Origin: Methylobacterium sp. W2
Lineage (GTDB): Bacteria; Pseudomonadota; Alphaproteobacteria; Rhizobiales; Beijerinckiaceae
Assembly: GCF_020662345.1 (NCBI RefSeq)
Contig: NZ_VMOA01000042.1
Location: 1 to 48,142, forward strand
DNA length: 48,142 bases
Reading direction: 5' to 3'
Shown: positions 17,106 to 25,981 of the stretch, in pieces
How positions within the stretch are numbered: the first letter of the stretch is position 1
Layout of the letters: each line of letters begins with the position of its first letter
Notes under the pieces: model-generated
The model's input: only the letters and a program-made list of their open reading frames with translations
What the model was told of the DNA's origin: nothing
The model's database searches: none
Translations under genes and position numbers: made by a program

Positions 17106-17933
17106 ATGAGACCTGTTGTCGTCGCCGTCGCCATCACCGGCTCCGTCCCGCGAAAGGCGGACAATCCGGCCCTTCCGGTGACGGTCGCCGAACAGATTGC
17201 ATCGACGCGCCAAGCCTACGAGGCAGGCGCGGCCTTGGTGCACATCCATGTGCGCAACGACGACGAGACGCCCTCCTCCGATCCCGAGCGCTTCGCAGCC
17301 GTGCAGGAGGGAATCCGCCGCCATTGCCCCGGTATGATCGTGCAGTTCTCCACGGGCGGACGCGGACGTGATCGAGCGAGCCGTGGCCTGTCGCTCCGCC
17401 ACCGGCCGGACATGGCCTCGCTCTCCACCGGCTCAGTCAATTTCCCGACTATCGTCTATGAGAATCCGGCGAGCCTCGTGACCGAACTTGCGGGCCAGAT
17501 GCAGGAGTACGGCATCCGGCCGGAGATCGAGATCTTCGACCTCTCTCACCTGCATGGTGCCCGGCGGCTGGTGGATGAGGGGCTGATGAATGCCCGTCCC
17601 CACGTCCAGTTCGTCATGGGCGTTGAGAACGCTCTCCCGGCTAACGAGCGCCTGCTCGACCTGCTTCTCGGCGAATTGAGGCAAATTCTGCCCCAAGCGA
17701 CTTGGACCGCCGCCGGCATCGGCCGGCATCAGGCCGAGGTGATGGATTGGGCGCTGGAGCGCGGGGCCGATGCGGTGCGGACCGGATTGGAGGACAACAT
17801 CCGGGTCTCGAAGCACCAGTTGGCGGCGAGCAATGCCGAACTCGTCGGGCTTGCCGTCGAGCGGGTGCTTCGCTGCGGCCGAACCATCGCGACGCCCGTC
17901 GAGGCCCGCGCCGTGCTCGGGGTACCGCCCTGA
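17106..17933 (+). CDS. Beta-keto acid cleavage enzyme (BKACE, DUF849)
   Basis: This 275-aa TIM-barrel enzyme belongs to the family of 3-keto-5-aminohexanoate cleavage enzyme Kce, which condenses a beta-keto acid with acetyl-CoA to give acetoacetate and a CoA ester. Zinc ligands H46 and H48 fall in LVHIHVRND, exactly the positions known in Kce. STGGRGRDR, EIEIFDLSH and GIGRHQ complete the active site pattern. The substrate differs among subgroups and cannot be set from sequence. The ATG at 17106 was preferred to 17055 because the extra 17 residues precede the conserved MRPVVVAVAITG start. No lysine-fermentation genes are nearby. Confidence 0.85.
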   Translation: MRPVVVAVAITGSVPRKADNPALPVTVAEQIASTRQAYEAGAALVHIHVRNDDETPSSDPERFAAVQEGIRRHCPGMIVQFSTGGRGRDRASRGLSLRHRPDMASLSTGSVNFPTIVYENPASLVTELAGQMQEYGIRPEIEIFDLSHLHGARRLVDEGLMNARPHVQFVMGVENALPANERLLDLLLGELRQILPQATWTAAGIGRHQAEVMDWALERGADAVRTGLEDNIRVSKHQLAASNAELVGLAVERVLRCGRTIATPVEARAVLGVPP

Positions 17934-17952
17934 GCGCTGACCGGGCCGAAAA

Positions 17953-17977
17953 CCGGACGATGCCGAGGCTCGTCCGG
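17953..17977 (-). terminator. Terminator of the FKBP gene
   Basis: This is a perfect 8-bp stem (CCGGACGA at 17953-17960 with TCGTCCGG at 17970-17977) with a 9-base loop. On the minus strand it is followed by TTTTCGG. It lies in the 59-bp gap between the convergent BKACE and FKBP genes, and has Rho-independent form for the minus-strand gene. Confidence 0.55.
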
Positions 17978-17992
17978 GTCGAAGGGTTGCGG

Positions 17993-18412
17993 TCAGTTCA
18001 CGCCAAGAAGTTCGACGTCGAAGATGAGCGTGGCGTTCGGCGGGATCAGGCCACCAGCGCCGCGTGCGCCATAGCCGAGGTCCGAGGGGATAATGAGCGT
18101 GCGCTTGCCGCCGACCTTCATTGTGGCGACGCCCTGGTCCCAGCCGCCGATGACTTGGCCGATGCCGAGGGTGAAGCTGAAGGGCTGCCCGCGGTCGCGC
18201 GAGGAGTCGAATTTCTTGCCGGGCTTGCCACCATCATCGAGCCAGCCGGTGTAGTGGACGCTGACCTTCTTGCCGGTCTGCGGCGAGGGGCCGGCGCCGA
18301 CGACTTCGTCGCGATATTGCAGGCCCGAAGGCGTGGTCACGGTCTCGGCGGATGCGGAAGCGGTCATGGCGATCAACAAGGCTCCGGTGAGGGCAAGAAG
18401 CGGACGACGCAT
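17993..18412 (-). CDS. Exported FKBP-type peptidyl-prolyl isomerase
   Basis: This 139-aa protein has a cleavable signal peptide (MRRPLLALTGALLIAMTASASA) and a complete single FKBP domain. The domain contains VSVHYTGWLDDGG, KFDSSRDRGQPFSF, LGIGQVIGGWDQGV, the conserved YG in IPSDLGYGARG, and IPPNATLIFDVELL. It should catalyse proline cis-trans isomerisation during folding of periplasmic proteins. It stands alone, convergent with the BKACE gene and upstream of the envelope block on the same strand. Confidence 0.93.
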   Translation of the reverse strand: MRRPLLALTGALLIAMTASASAETVTTPSGLQYRDEVVGAGPSPQTGKKVSVHYTGWLDDGGKPGKKFDSSRDRGQPFSFTLGIGQVIGGWDQGVATMKVGGKRTLIIPSDLGYGARGAGGLIPPNATLIFDVELLGVN

Positions 18413-18470
18413 GCGGATGGTTCCTGTCTGGCGTGCCGAACCGGCCGAGTAGCACGGCTGTGCCCGCGCG

Positions 18471-19622
18471 TCAGCGCCTGCCCAAGATCCGCTTGATCAG
18501 CGCCTTGGCGTCCCGTTCGATCATGGCGAGGCGAATTCGCCAATCTACCGGGAGCAGGCGGGGCGCCCCGCTCGGTGCAGCGACGATCTCGCAGATCGTC
18601 TCCCGGTCGGGAAAGATATCCTCCAGAACAGAACCTGCCAGCGTTGCCGAGTCGAGGCGCCGGGCGAACTCTGTCTCGTGCAGCGCCTCGATGATCTGTG
18701 CCTCCAGCAGGAGTCCCGGAGCGCTGGAGCGCTCGGTCTCGTCATAGGTCGTCTTCAGAAGCGTGACCGTGCCGCCCGCCAGGAGGGCGAGGCTGATTGA
18801 AAGGGGGCGGCCGTCGAGCCGAAGGATATCGGCGCGCAGGCCGACCGGGCCGCTCGCATCGGCGAAAAGGGCTCGCGCAAAAGACTCGTGCTGGGGCTGA
18901 CAGGCAAGCGCCGTCCCGGCCCTGCCCTTCCATCCCGCCCGTTCCAGGGCGAGGAAACTGGCGACGGCATCACGCAAGGACGGACCGTGGCTGGCGACAT
19001 CAAAGCTGAGCGTGCCACGCTCCGATAGACGCCGACGGCGGCGGTGCAGATCCTTGATGCGCGACCGGTGCGGATGGCCCGCGAGGAAGGCGTCGTATGA
19101 GGTGCGGCGCTCCACGATCGGTCGCTCGAAACGGTGGGCGATACCGTGCTGCCAGCCTGCCCGATCCATCGCTGCGAGCAGTTCGCCACCGAGCTTCGTC
19201 GAGGTGGGAAGCAGCGGCCAGCGCCAGACTCGGTCAGCGGAGGCAGATCGCAGACCCGTCACCAGCAGGTCGAGAGTTTCCGACAGGTCCGGGTCGTCGG
19301 CGACGAGCGGGCTCGTCTGCGTGACGAAGGGTGAGAGGAAGGGCTGCGCCACCTTCGCTCCGAGCCCGCTGACGTCGCGCTTGCATGCGAACGGCAGTAG
19401 AGCGTCGAGGCCGCTCGGCCCCTGGACCGCAACGAAGGCGAGGTTCGCATCGACGAGCCCCGCAGCATGGTGGGCCGCGATGACGTGGCGGCTGTAATGC
19501 GGATGCGTGGTGAGTGCCCGGTCCATCAACGCGTCCCAGGCATCGGGATCGGTGGCCAATTCCGAATAGGTGACGATCGAGACGGAGCGTTGGCCGTCCG
19601 CTCTTTGTGGCTCCGTCTTCAT
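18471..19622 (-). CDS. CelD/BcsL-like GNAT-fold acetyltransferase
   Basis: This 383-aa protein is of the Acetyltransf_6 (CelD-like) type, found in cellulose and exopolysaccharide gene sets. Seen here are a FERPIVERRTSYDAFLAGHP region, a basic stretch HRRRRRLSERGTLSF, and a GNAT core with FLALERAGWKGRAGTAL and YDETERSSAPGLLLE. The open frame runs much further upstream, but the ATG at 19622 overlaps the flippase stop (ATGA) and begins a sensible protein. It probably acylates a sugar or lipid-linked glycan made or moved by the neighbouring flippase. The substrate is unknown. Confidence 0.78.
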   Translation of the reverse strand: MKTEPQRADGQRSVSIVTYSELATDPDAWDALMDRALTTHPHYSRHVIAAHHAAGLVDANLAFVAVQGPSGLDALLPFACKRDVSGLGAKVAQPFLSPFVTQTSPLVADDPDLSETLDLLVTGLRSASADRVWRWPLLPTSTKLGGELLAAMDRAGWQHGIAHRFERPIVERRTSYDAFLAGHPHRSRIKDLHRRRRRLSERGTLSFDVASHGPSLRDAVASFLALERAGWKGRAGTALACQPQHESFARALFADASGPVGLRADILRLDGRPLSISLALLAGGTVTLLKTTYDETERSSAPGLLLEAQIIEALHETEFARRLDSATLAGSVLEDIFPDRETICEIVAAPSGAPRLLPVDWRIRLAMIERDAKALIKRILGRR

Positions 19623-20983
19623 GAACAGGCGCGGCCCGAGAACGGAAAGGCCGGTGTGACGATGCCGTGCACGAGGAAGGCCGCCAGCGCCATACCGACT
19701 CCGCGAAGGGTGGTGGCCAGCGCCATGGCGATGGCGGCCCCCATGACGCCCATTGACGGGATCAGGCCCACACACAGGAGGGCCGCGAAGGCCAGCATTG
19801 CCAGTGTGATGCCGGCGCTGAGACGCTCGCCGTCGATCATGGTCAGCAGATCCTCGCCGGGCCCGAACAGGCTGGCGCCGACATTGCCGGCGATCAGCAC
19901 GGCGAGGAGCGGGAAGCTCCCTCCGAATTCCGGCCCGAACATCGCGAGCAGGAACGGCCCCGCTGCGACGATAATGAGTCCGACCGTCACTGTGGCGGCG
20001 AAGGTGAGTCGCGCCTGCGCGCAGACGAAACGTTTCAGGCCCTCGGCATCCCCCGATGCATGGATGGCGGCGAAGCGCTGGGCGGTGGCTGCGGACGCCG
20101 CATAATGCACGAAGGGGACGAATTGCTGGATCCGCGTGGCGACGAAATAGAGGCCCACCGCCATCGGCGGCATCAGCATACTGAGGATGACGACGTCGAT
20201 CATGTTGAAGGCCGAATGCGCGAGATCGGCCGCCGCAATCGGGAGGCAGGCCCGGAGCCAGGCCCGCCAGCGATAACGCGGGATCTCCGAGGGCAGGACC
20301 GCGCGCAGGCGCAGGATGAGGAGCGACGCCTGGATCGCCAGGGCGATGCCCGTGGCCGCCAGGGTGCAGGCCACAGCGACCCACGCCTCGGCCGGCGCTC
20401 CGATGGTGACCGCACCCAGCATGGCCGCCATGATGAGGCCCTGGCGCAGGAGATAGGGTGGCGCGATGGCGAGCACCGCCCAGTTCTGGCTGCGGGCGAC
20501 GCCCTCGAAATAGTCCTGCAGGGTGAAGAGCGGCAGTACGAGTGCGGCGAGAAGCAATGGCCCGCCATACGGCCCGTCGAGAAGGGTACCTTGCATCCAG
20601 ACCAGTGCGAGGCCGAGGCATGCGACGACGCAGGCGCTCGCACCGGTCACCCATGCGCCTCCGATGAGGAACCCTCGGACATGGGCGAGGTCGCCCCTTG
20701 CTTGATCGGCGGGCAGAAAGCGGCAGGCGCCCTGGGCGAATCCCAATGTCGAGGAATGCCCGAGGATGGCGATCCACACCCAGATCGAGGCGAAGATACC
20801 GTATTCCGTCCGCCCCATGAGGCGCGCCATTAGCACCTGCGCCCCGTAGGCGAAGACGGCAGCGACAATACGAATGGCAAACACGTCGAGGGCCGCCCCC
20901 GCAGGACCTGCGCGGAACGTCTTGAGGCGGCCAATCATCGCGCCGAGGATGCGCCCCTTCGTCCCGTCCGTTGCTAACCCCAC
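19619..20983 (-). CDS. Wzx/MATE-like polysaccharide flippase
   Basis: This 454-aa polytopic membrane protein of the lipopolysaccharide/oligosaccharide flippase superfamily has about 12-14 hydrophobic helices with the typical N-terminal pattern YGAQVLMARLMGRTEYGIFAS and LGFAQGACRFLPAD. It would move lipid-linked glycans across the inner membrane. Its stop overlaps the start of the CelD-like gene, so the two are translationally coupled. No glycosyltransferases are in the window, so the glycan itself must be made elsewhere. Confidence 0.83.
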   Translation of the reverse strand: MGLATDGTKGRILGAMIGRLKTFRAGPAGAALDVFAIRIVAAVFAYGAQVLMARLMGRTEYGIFASIWVWIAILGHSSTLGFAQGACRFLPADQARGDLAHVRGFLIGGAWVTGASACVVACLGLALVWMQGTLLDGPYGGPLLLAALVLPLFTLQDYFEGVARSQNWAVLAIAPPYLLRQGLIMAAMLGAVTIGAPAEAWVAVACTLAATGIALAIQASLLILRLRAVLPSEIPRYRWRAWLRACLPIAAADLAHSAFNMIDVVILSMLMPPMAVGLYFVATRIQQFVPFVHYAASAATAQRFAAIHASGDAEGLKRFVCAQARLTFAATVTVGLIIVAAGPFLLAMFGPEFGGSFPLLAVLIAGNVGASLFGPGEDLLTMIDGERLSAGITLAMLAFAALLCVGLIPSMGVMGAAIAMALATTLRGVGMALAAFLVHGIVTPAFPFSGRACS

Positions 20984-21162
20984 TTCGCCCCTCTGAGATC
21001 TGAAGTCGGGCCCTGGTGCATCATTCCGGAAACGGGGGGCCTTTTTTCGGAGATGGTCTCGCGATACCGGGACTTTTACGGCATCGTTCCGGTGTTGCGG
21101 TGGACGGCGACGCCCATCGGTGCTCGGCTAAAAGAAACAGTGCGAGTGAGATGCGGTGCGCG

Positions 21163-22125
21163 TCATGGTTTGTCCTTGATCAATGCGCCGCCGCCTCGTG
21201 GCGGCGATGGCGGCTTGATCGACGCATCCTTCGGCGGCGCGACGATCACGGCCGGCGCGCCGGCTGTCCCCGTTGCGGCCGGGTCGGGCTGGAGCAGGGA
21301 AAGAGTGATCGCCCGCGTCACATGTTCGGCCATGCAGCGCAGGCCGAGATCGTTGAGGCGAAACTGACGCCCCAGCATGTGCGCTTCGCCCTTGTCACTG
21401 TTGCCGGACAGGTAGCGCATCGCCTCGTAGCGCTGCACCAGTGGAACGCCTTCGCGCAGGGCCACCTCCTGCACCTTGCGGACGATGCTGCTGTAATACT
21501 CGTCCTGAGCCAGCGACGCCGTATAGACGGGATTGACCAGCACCACGTCGATATCGTGCGACTTGATCCACTGAACGGTCTCGTCGAGGGCGCTTGCAAA
21601 GGCATCGAGATCGACGCGGGCGAGTGCATCGTGGGTGCCGACCTGCCAGACCACGAGGTCGGGCTCCACCTCCGCCACCATGCCGCGCAGGCGCTCCGCC
21701 GCGCCGGAGGCGATTTCGCCCTGCATGCCCCTACTCTCGACCTCCACATCCACATTGGGAAGCGAGCGCTCCAAGGCCGTCTCCAGCTTGACCGGATAGG
21801 TGGCGGATGCTCCGGCGCCGGCCGAAGACGATCCGATGGCGAGTACGCGCACCGGACGCTTCTCCTTGAGCGCCGCTTTCACCGAACTCAACCGGGCAAG
21901 GGTGTAGAGTTTGGAGCCGGGAACCCGGCATTCAGGTGACAGGCTCACATCAACGGCCTCCGACGCCTCGCCGCCGGGAGCGGGCGCCGCCACGGTCGGC
22001 GGTGAGATGATCGTCGCACCGCCTTCCGCCCCGGCCTGCGATGATCCGATGATCATTCCCAGGGAGGCGAGGCCGAGGGAGATCAGGAGTGCCGAGGTTT
22101 GCGCGAGCGCCATTCGACGAACCAT
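21163..22125 (-). CDS. SGNH/GDSL-type hydrolase, exported
   Basis: This protein of about 320 aa has an N-terminal signal or anchor helix (SALLISLGLASLGMIIGSS). The SGNH fold shows block I IGSSSAGAGA with the serine within 98-101, PDLVVWQVGTHDAL (the block III region), and FRLNDLGLRCMAEH near the end in place of the usual DxxH. Such exported hydrolases remove or transfer acetyl or acyl groups on glycans. It overlaps the OpgC-like gene by about 40 bp. The ATG at 22125 (MVRRMALAQ) or 22113 is likely, as the longer frame runs inside opgC. The C-terminus is Pro/Gly-rich and looks disordered. Confidence 0.8.
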   Translation of the reverse strand: MVRRMALAQTSALLISLGLASLGMIIGSSQAGAEGGATIISPPTVAAPAPGGEASEAVDVSLSPECRVPGSKLYTLARLSSVKAALKEKRPVRVLAIGSSSAGAGASATYPVKLETALERSLPNVDVEVESRGMQGEIASGAAERLRGMVAEVEPDLVVWQVGTHDALARVDLDAFASALDETVQWIKSHDIDVVLVNPVYTASLAQDEYYSSIVRKVQEVALREGVPLVQRYEAMRYLSGNSDKGEAHMLGRQFRLNDLGLRCMAEHVTRAITLSLLQPDPAATGTAGAPAVIVAPPKDASIKPPSPPRGGGALIKDKP

Positions 22126-23171
22126 GCAGTAAAGCCCAGAGCGAACAAACCGAATCCCATGACGCCGACATCCACCAGGATGCCGCCCCCCGTCCAAAAC
22201 CGCACGAGTTGTGCGGCAAGGCTCAGGAGCGAGCCGATGGAGAAGACTGCCAGTGAATTACGACCAAGTCCCGTCAAATATCGACCGACCGCACCGACAT
22301 GCGGGACGACGAGCGCGTAGACGCCCTGAAAGGCCAGCAGCACACCGATGAAATGGATCAGCCGCGCGGGCGACAGGTAGGTCTTGTCGAAGGAGAAGAT
22401 GAGTCGCGGATCGGGGACGAGCAACGGATCGGGCCGGAGGTCGAACACCGACAGGACGATTCCGAGCACGACGATGACGACACCCAGGGGCATCAATCGC
22501 CGGGACCAGCGCCGGAGCGTGTCGGATTCGCGGTTCAGATCCTGCCCGACGAATCCGAGCACGAGCAGCAATTGCCAGCACAGCGGATCGAAGAACCAAT
22601 CCCCCTCGCCCGGCCAGGATGGCAGGTTCCATTCGAAGACGAGGCTTGCGGCATAGAGGGCGAAGGACAGGCCGAGCGCCGCGATCCGGCTCAGCCGGGC
22701 GAGCAGGATGAAGACGGGGGCAATGCCCAGGAGCACGACGTAGAGCGGCAGGATATTGAAGAAGCCGAGCTGATGCGTGAGCAGCACGAAACCGACAGTG
22801 GTCTGTATAGGGTCCGCGAAGAATCCGCCGGCATTGTGCCATTCGAGTAGAAGCGGGTTGTCGAGAAGCAAAGCCGTTCCGGCGATCATGGCCAGAGCGA
22901 TCGCCATCGTCGTAATCTGCGCACGGTAGACTTCGATCGTGCGTGAAAGGAGGCGGAGAATGCTTTTCAGGCGCGGTTCCGGTTGCCCGTCGCGCCCGCG
23001 CGTGGCGATCCCGATCGACCATCCGGCGAGGAACACGAACAGTTCCGCCGCATCCGAGATGCCGTATTGCGAGTAGGTGTAGCGCTCGAACGTGTTGCCC
23101 GGGATGTGGTTCACGTAGATCGTCACGAGGGCGAGGCCGCGCCAGAAATCGATCGCGTTCGGTTCGCGCAT
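22083..23171 (-). CDS. OpgC-domain membrane acyltransferase
   Basis: This protein has about 362 aa from the ATG at 23171; an upstream ATG at 23324 would give 413 aa. It starts REPNAIDFWRGLALVTIYVNHIPGN, the OpgC/acyltransferase-3-like signature (DFxRG and H in the first helix), and has about ten membrane helices. OpgC adds succinyl groups to osmoregulated periplasmic glucans in E. coli; related proteins acylate other envelope glycans. It overlaps the SGNH hydrolase gene, suggesting that one transfers the acyl group across the membrane and the other finishes transfer outside (inference). Confidence 0.85.
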   Translation of the reverse strand: MREPNAIDFWRGLALVTIYVNHIPGNTFERYTYSQYGISDAAELFVFLAGWSIGIATRGRDGQPEPRLKSILRLLSRTIEVYRAQITTMAIALAMIAGTALLLDNPLLLEWHNAGGFFADPIQTTVGFVLLTHQLGFFNILPLYVVLLGIAPVFILLARLSRIAALGLSFALYAASLVFEWNLPSWPGEGDWFFDPLCWQLLLVLGFVGQDLNRESDTLRRWSRRLMPLGVVIVVLGIVLSVFDLRPDPLLVPDPRLIFSFDKTYLSPARLIHFIGVLLAFQGVYALVVPHVGAVGRYLTGLGRNSLAVFSIGSLLSLAAQLVRFWTGGGILVDVGVMGFGLFALGFTAWFVEWRSRKPRHS

Positions 23172-23375
23172 AAGGGATCCGAACTCCGGAATGTCGGGCG
23201 GGGTGGAGGAGCGCGAAGCGGAATCGGTAGCCACCTCGCAGCGCAACGGCACGGTCTGATAATGCGGTACGCGGCAATCTGCAAAGGCCGTATCCAATCC
23301 GTCCGGTACGGGATGAATTCGCACTGTGGCCGATTTGTCGGGGACAGGGCCGGCGGGGAAACTTATGATGTGATC
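23172..23375. promoter_or_regulatory. Divergent intergenic region, opgC-like / kaiC-like
   Basis: This 200-bp gap between divergent genes must hold promoters for both the envelope block and the KaiC-like operon. I see no clear sigma-70 or EcfG-type hexamer pair. If the OpgC start is at 23324, only about 50 bp remain. Confidence 0.35.
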
Positions 23376-24944
23376 ATGCCGTACCCACCGGACACGACGA
23401 TGTCAGCCAGTCCCGCCCCCGATGCCCAGCCGATTCCCACGGGAGTTCCGGGCCTCGATGCGATCCTGTCGGGAGGATACGCGGCCCAGCGCGCCCATCT
23501 CGTCGAGGGACGGCCCGGTGGCGGCAAGACGACCCTCGGCCTCCAGTTCCTTCTCGACGGCGCCGCGCGCGGCGAGACATGCCTCTACATCACCCTGTCG
23601 GAGAGCCGCCGCGAGCTGATGTCCGTATGCGAGCGGCATGGCTGGTCGCTGGAGGGGATCGAGATCTACGAACTCGTTCCACCGGAACTCAGCCTAGATT
23701 CGAAGCTGCAGCAGAGCCTCGTCCATTCGTCCGACCTCGAACTCGGCGAAACCGTGCGGATGGCCCTCAGCGAGATGGAGCGGGTGAAGCCGAGCCGCGT
23801 CGTGTTCGACAGCCTGTCGGAGATCAGGCTTCTGTCGCAGGGGTCGCTGCGCTACCGGCGCCAGGTGCTCGCACTGAAGAGCTACTTCCTCCTCAACGAC
23901 ATCACCGCGCTGATGCTGGACGATCTCAGCGCCGAGCACGACGACCTCAACCTGCATTCCATCAGCCACGCGGTGATCCGGCTCGATCAGATCACGCCGG
24001 CCTATGGTGCCCCGCGGCGGCGCGTCCACGTCATCAAGATGCGGGGCACGGAGTATCAGGGCGGCTACCACGATTTCGTCATCCGCAAGGGCGGCATCCT
24101 GGTGCATCCGCGCCTGATCGCGAGCGACCATCCGAGCAGCTTCGAGACGGGCACGGTGGAAAGCGGCGTCGCCGAACTCGATCGGGTCCTGGGCGGCGGC
24201 CTCGACCGGGGGACGACGAGCCTCATCGTCGGGCCGTCGGGCGCCGGCAAATCCACGCTCGCCATGAGCTACCTGGTGGCGGCCCTCGACCGTGGCGAAC
24301 GCGGACTGATCATCAGCTTCGACGAGACGCGCGGCATCCTGCTGCAACGCGCCCAGAGCGTGGGAATGCCCCTGGCGGATTTCATCGAAGCCGGATCGCT
24401 GCAGATCGAGCAGATCGACCCCGCCGACGTGTCGCCCGGCGATTTCGCGGGGCGCATCCGCGATGCGGTGGAGCAGGATGGGGCCAGGATCGTCATCATC
24501 GACAGCTTGACCGGCTACATGACCGCCATGGCGGGCCAGCCCTATCTCGTCATGCAGATGCACGAGCTCGTCACCTACCTGAACCAGCAGGGCGTGGTGA
24601 CGATCCTGATCCTCGCCCAGCACGGCATGGTGGGGAAGATGGAATCGCCGGTGGACCTGACCTATGTCAGCGACACCGTCGTGATGCTGCGGTTCTTCGA
24701 GGCCGGCGGCCGGGTTCGCCGGGCCTTGTCCGTTCTCAAGAAGCGGACCGGTCCGCACGAGGACACGATCCGCGAGTTCAAGATCGACGCCGGCGGATTG
24801 CGGGTCGGCGAGCCCCTGCGAAAATTCCGCGGCGTCCTGACGGGCGTGCCCACCTATGACGGGAGCGGCGACACTCTCCTCGTCGAACGGATCGGGGCGA
24901 ATGGAGAAGCCTTGGACGAGCCCGGACGCGATGCCGCATCCTGA
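23376..24944 (+). CDS. KaiC-like double-domain RecA-family ATPase
   Basis: This 522-aa protein has two KaiC/RecA domains, with Walker A motifs GRPGGGKTT (45-53) and GPSGAGKST (286-294). Each domain starts with the family pattern TGVPGLDAILSGG or GVAELDRVLGGG. The CI end has KMRGTEYQGGYHDF and the CII end KKRTGPHEDTIREF, as in cyanobacterial KaiC. The catalytic Glu pair is reduced: TLSES in CI and SFDET in CII each keep only the second Glu. The autophosphorylation site reads DLTYVSDT, giving Thr-Tyr where KaiC has Ser431-Thr432. No kaiA or kaiB is nearby. The start is ATG 23376, with ATG 23400 an alternative. It overlaps the next kinase gene, so it likely signals with it and not as a complete clock. 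Confidence 0.9.
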   Translation: MPYPPDTTMSASPAPDAQPIPTGVPGLDAILSGGYAAQRAHLVEGRPGGGKTTLGLQFLLDGAARGETCLYITLSESRRELMSVCERHGWSLEGIEIYELVPPELSLDSKLQQSLVHSSDLELGETVRMALSEMERVKPSRVVFDSLSEIRLLSQGSLRYRRQVLALKSYFLLNDITALMLDDLSAEHDDLNLHSISHAVIRLDQITPAYGAPRRRVHVIKMRGTEYQGGYHDFVIRKGGILVHPRLIASDHPSSFETGTVESGVAELDRVLGGGLDRGTTSLIVGPSGAGKSTLAMSYLVAALDRGERGLIISFDETRGILLQRAQSVGMPLADFIEAGSLQIEQIDPADVSPGDFAGRIRDAVEQDGARIVIIDSLTGYMTAMAGQPYLVMQMHELVTYLNQQGVVTILILAQHGMVGKMESPVDLTYVSDTVVMLRFFEAGGRVRRALSVLKKRTGPHEDTIREFKIDAGGLRVGEPLRKFRGVLTGVPTYDGSGDTLLVERIGANGEALDEPGRDAAS

Positions 24945-25971
24945 ACCGGTCGTCCTGATCCTCGCCCCCCTGGGACGTGACGCGACGGTGGCCTCGGCGA
25001 TCCTGGCGGAAGTCGGTATCGCCTCGGAATCGATCTCGACTCTCGACGCCCTGGTGGCCGGCCTCGATGGCGCCGCCTGCGCGGTGATGACCGAGGAAGC
25101 CTTGCTGCACTGGGACCGCAACGCCATCGCCCAATGGGTCGAACGGCAGCCGCCCTGGTCGGACTTTCCCTTCGTGCTGCTCAGCTCTCGCGGCGGCTCG
25201 CCGGATGTGCGGCTGACCGATCTCCTGGGCAACGTGACCGTGCTGGAACGTCCCTTCCACCCCGCGGTACTGGCCAATGCGGTGCGCTCCGCCCTGCGCG
25301 CCCGGCGGCGGCAGCGCGAGGTGCAGGCCTATCTGGAGGAACGCCAGCGGACGCACGAGCGCCAGGCCCTGCTGATCCGCGAGCTTCACCACCGCGTCAA
25401 GAACACGCTCGCCACCGTCCAGGGGCTTCTCGGAGCGACGGCGCGCTCCACCAAGGACGTCAACACGTTCTATCATTCGTTCTCGGACCGGATCGTCTCC
25501 CTGGGCAAGACGCACAACCTGCTCACCGAGGATTACTGGCAGACGGCCCCGCTGCGCGAGCTGCTTCAGAACGAACTCGGTCACTACAACGATGCGACCA
25601 CCAGCCGGATCGTCTTCGATGGACCGGCGATCGAACTGGCCGCGGACCTCGCCGTCCCCACCGGCATGGCGATCCACGAGCTGACCACGAATGCCACCAA
25701 GCACGGCGCGCTGTCGCTGCCATCCGGGCGGATCGCGGTGCGCTGGAGCGTCGACCGGCGAGAGGCCGGGCGGGTCCTCGATCTGAGCTGGACGGAAACG
25801 GGCGGCCCCCCGGTGAAGCCGCCGGAGCGCAAGGGCTTCGGCTCGACGCTGCTCCAGCGCGTGCTCGCGCAGCAATGCAACGCCGAAGTCGTCATCGCCT
25901 ATGAGGCCGAGGGGCTGCGGTTCCAGATGGTCGCCCCCCTGCCCGAAGACCGGCTGGTGCCCGCTTACTGA
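24931..25971 (+). CDS. HWE/HisKA_2-type histidine kinase with N-terminal pseudo-receiver
   Basis: This 346-aa soluble protein has a receiver-like fold at about 1-115 that lacks the aspartate pocket (VILAPLGRDATVAS in place of DDE). A linker helix RARRRQREVQAYLEERQRTH follows. The HWE/HisKA_2 kinase core has IRELHHRVKNTLA with H154 as likely phospho-acceptor, HELTTNATKHGALS as N box and GFGSTLLQRVL. The ATG at 24931 overlaps the KaiC-like gene by 14 bp; ATG 24901 is possible. Tight coupling implies that the ATPase and kinase act together, with the pseudo-receiver perhaps docking on the KaiC-like ring (inference). Confidence 0.87.
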   Translation: MPHPEPVVLILAPLGRDATVASAILAEVGIASESISTLDALVAGLDGAACAVMTEEALLHWDRNAIAQWVERQPPWSDFPFVLLSSRGGSPDVRLTDLLGNVTVLERPFHPAVLANAVRSALRARRRQREVQAYLEERQRTHERQALLIRELHHRVKNTLATVQGLLGATARSTKDVNTFYHSFSDRIVSLGKTHNLLTEDYWQTAPLRELLQNELGHYNDATTSRIVFDGPAIELAADLAVPTGMAIHELTTNATKHGALSLPSGRIAVRWSVDRREAGRVLDLSWTETGGPPVKPPERKGFGSTLLQRVLAQQCNAEVVIAYEAEGLRFQMVAPLPEDRLVPAY

Positions 25972-25981
25972 CCCGTCGGGA

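Noticed and set aside
19623..20777. Upstream extension of the GNAT frame, giving a 768-codon ORF
   Set aside because: This part overlaps the flippase gene in another frame, is Arg/Pro/Gly-rich in the manner of GC-rich shadow frames, and the real start overlaps the flippase stop at 19622.
23376..24944. A complete circadian clock
   Set aside because: No kaiA or kaiB, altered catalytic and phosphosite residues; KaiC-like ATPases of this sort are common outside cyanobacteria without a proven clock.
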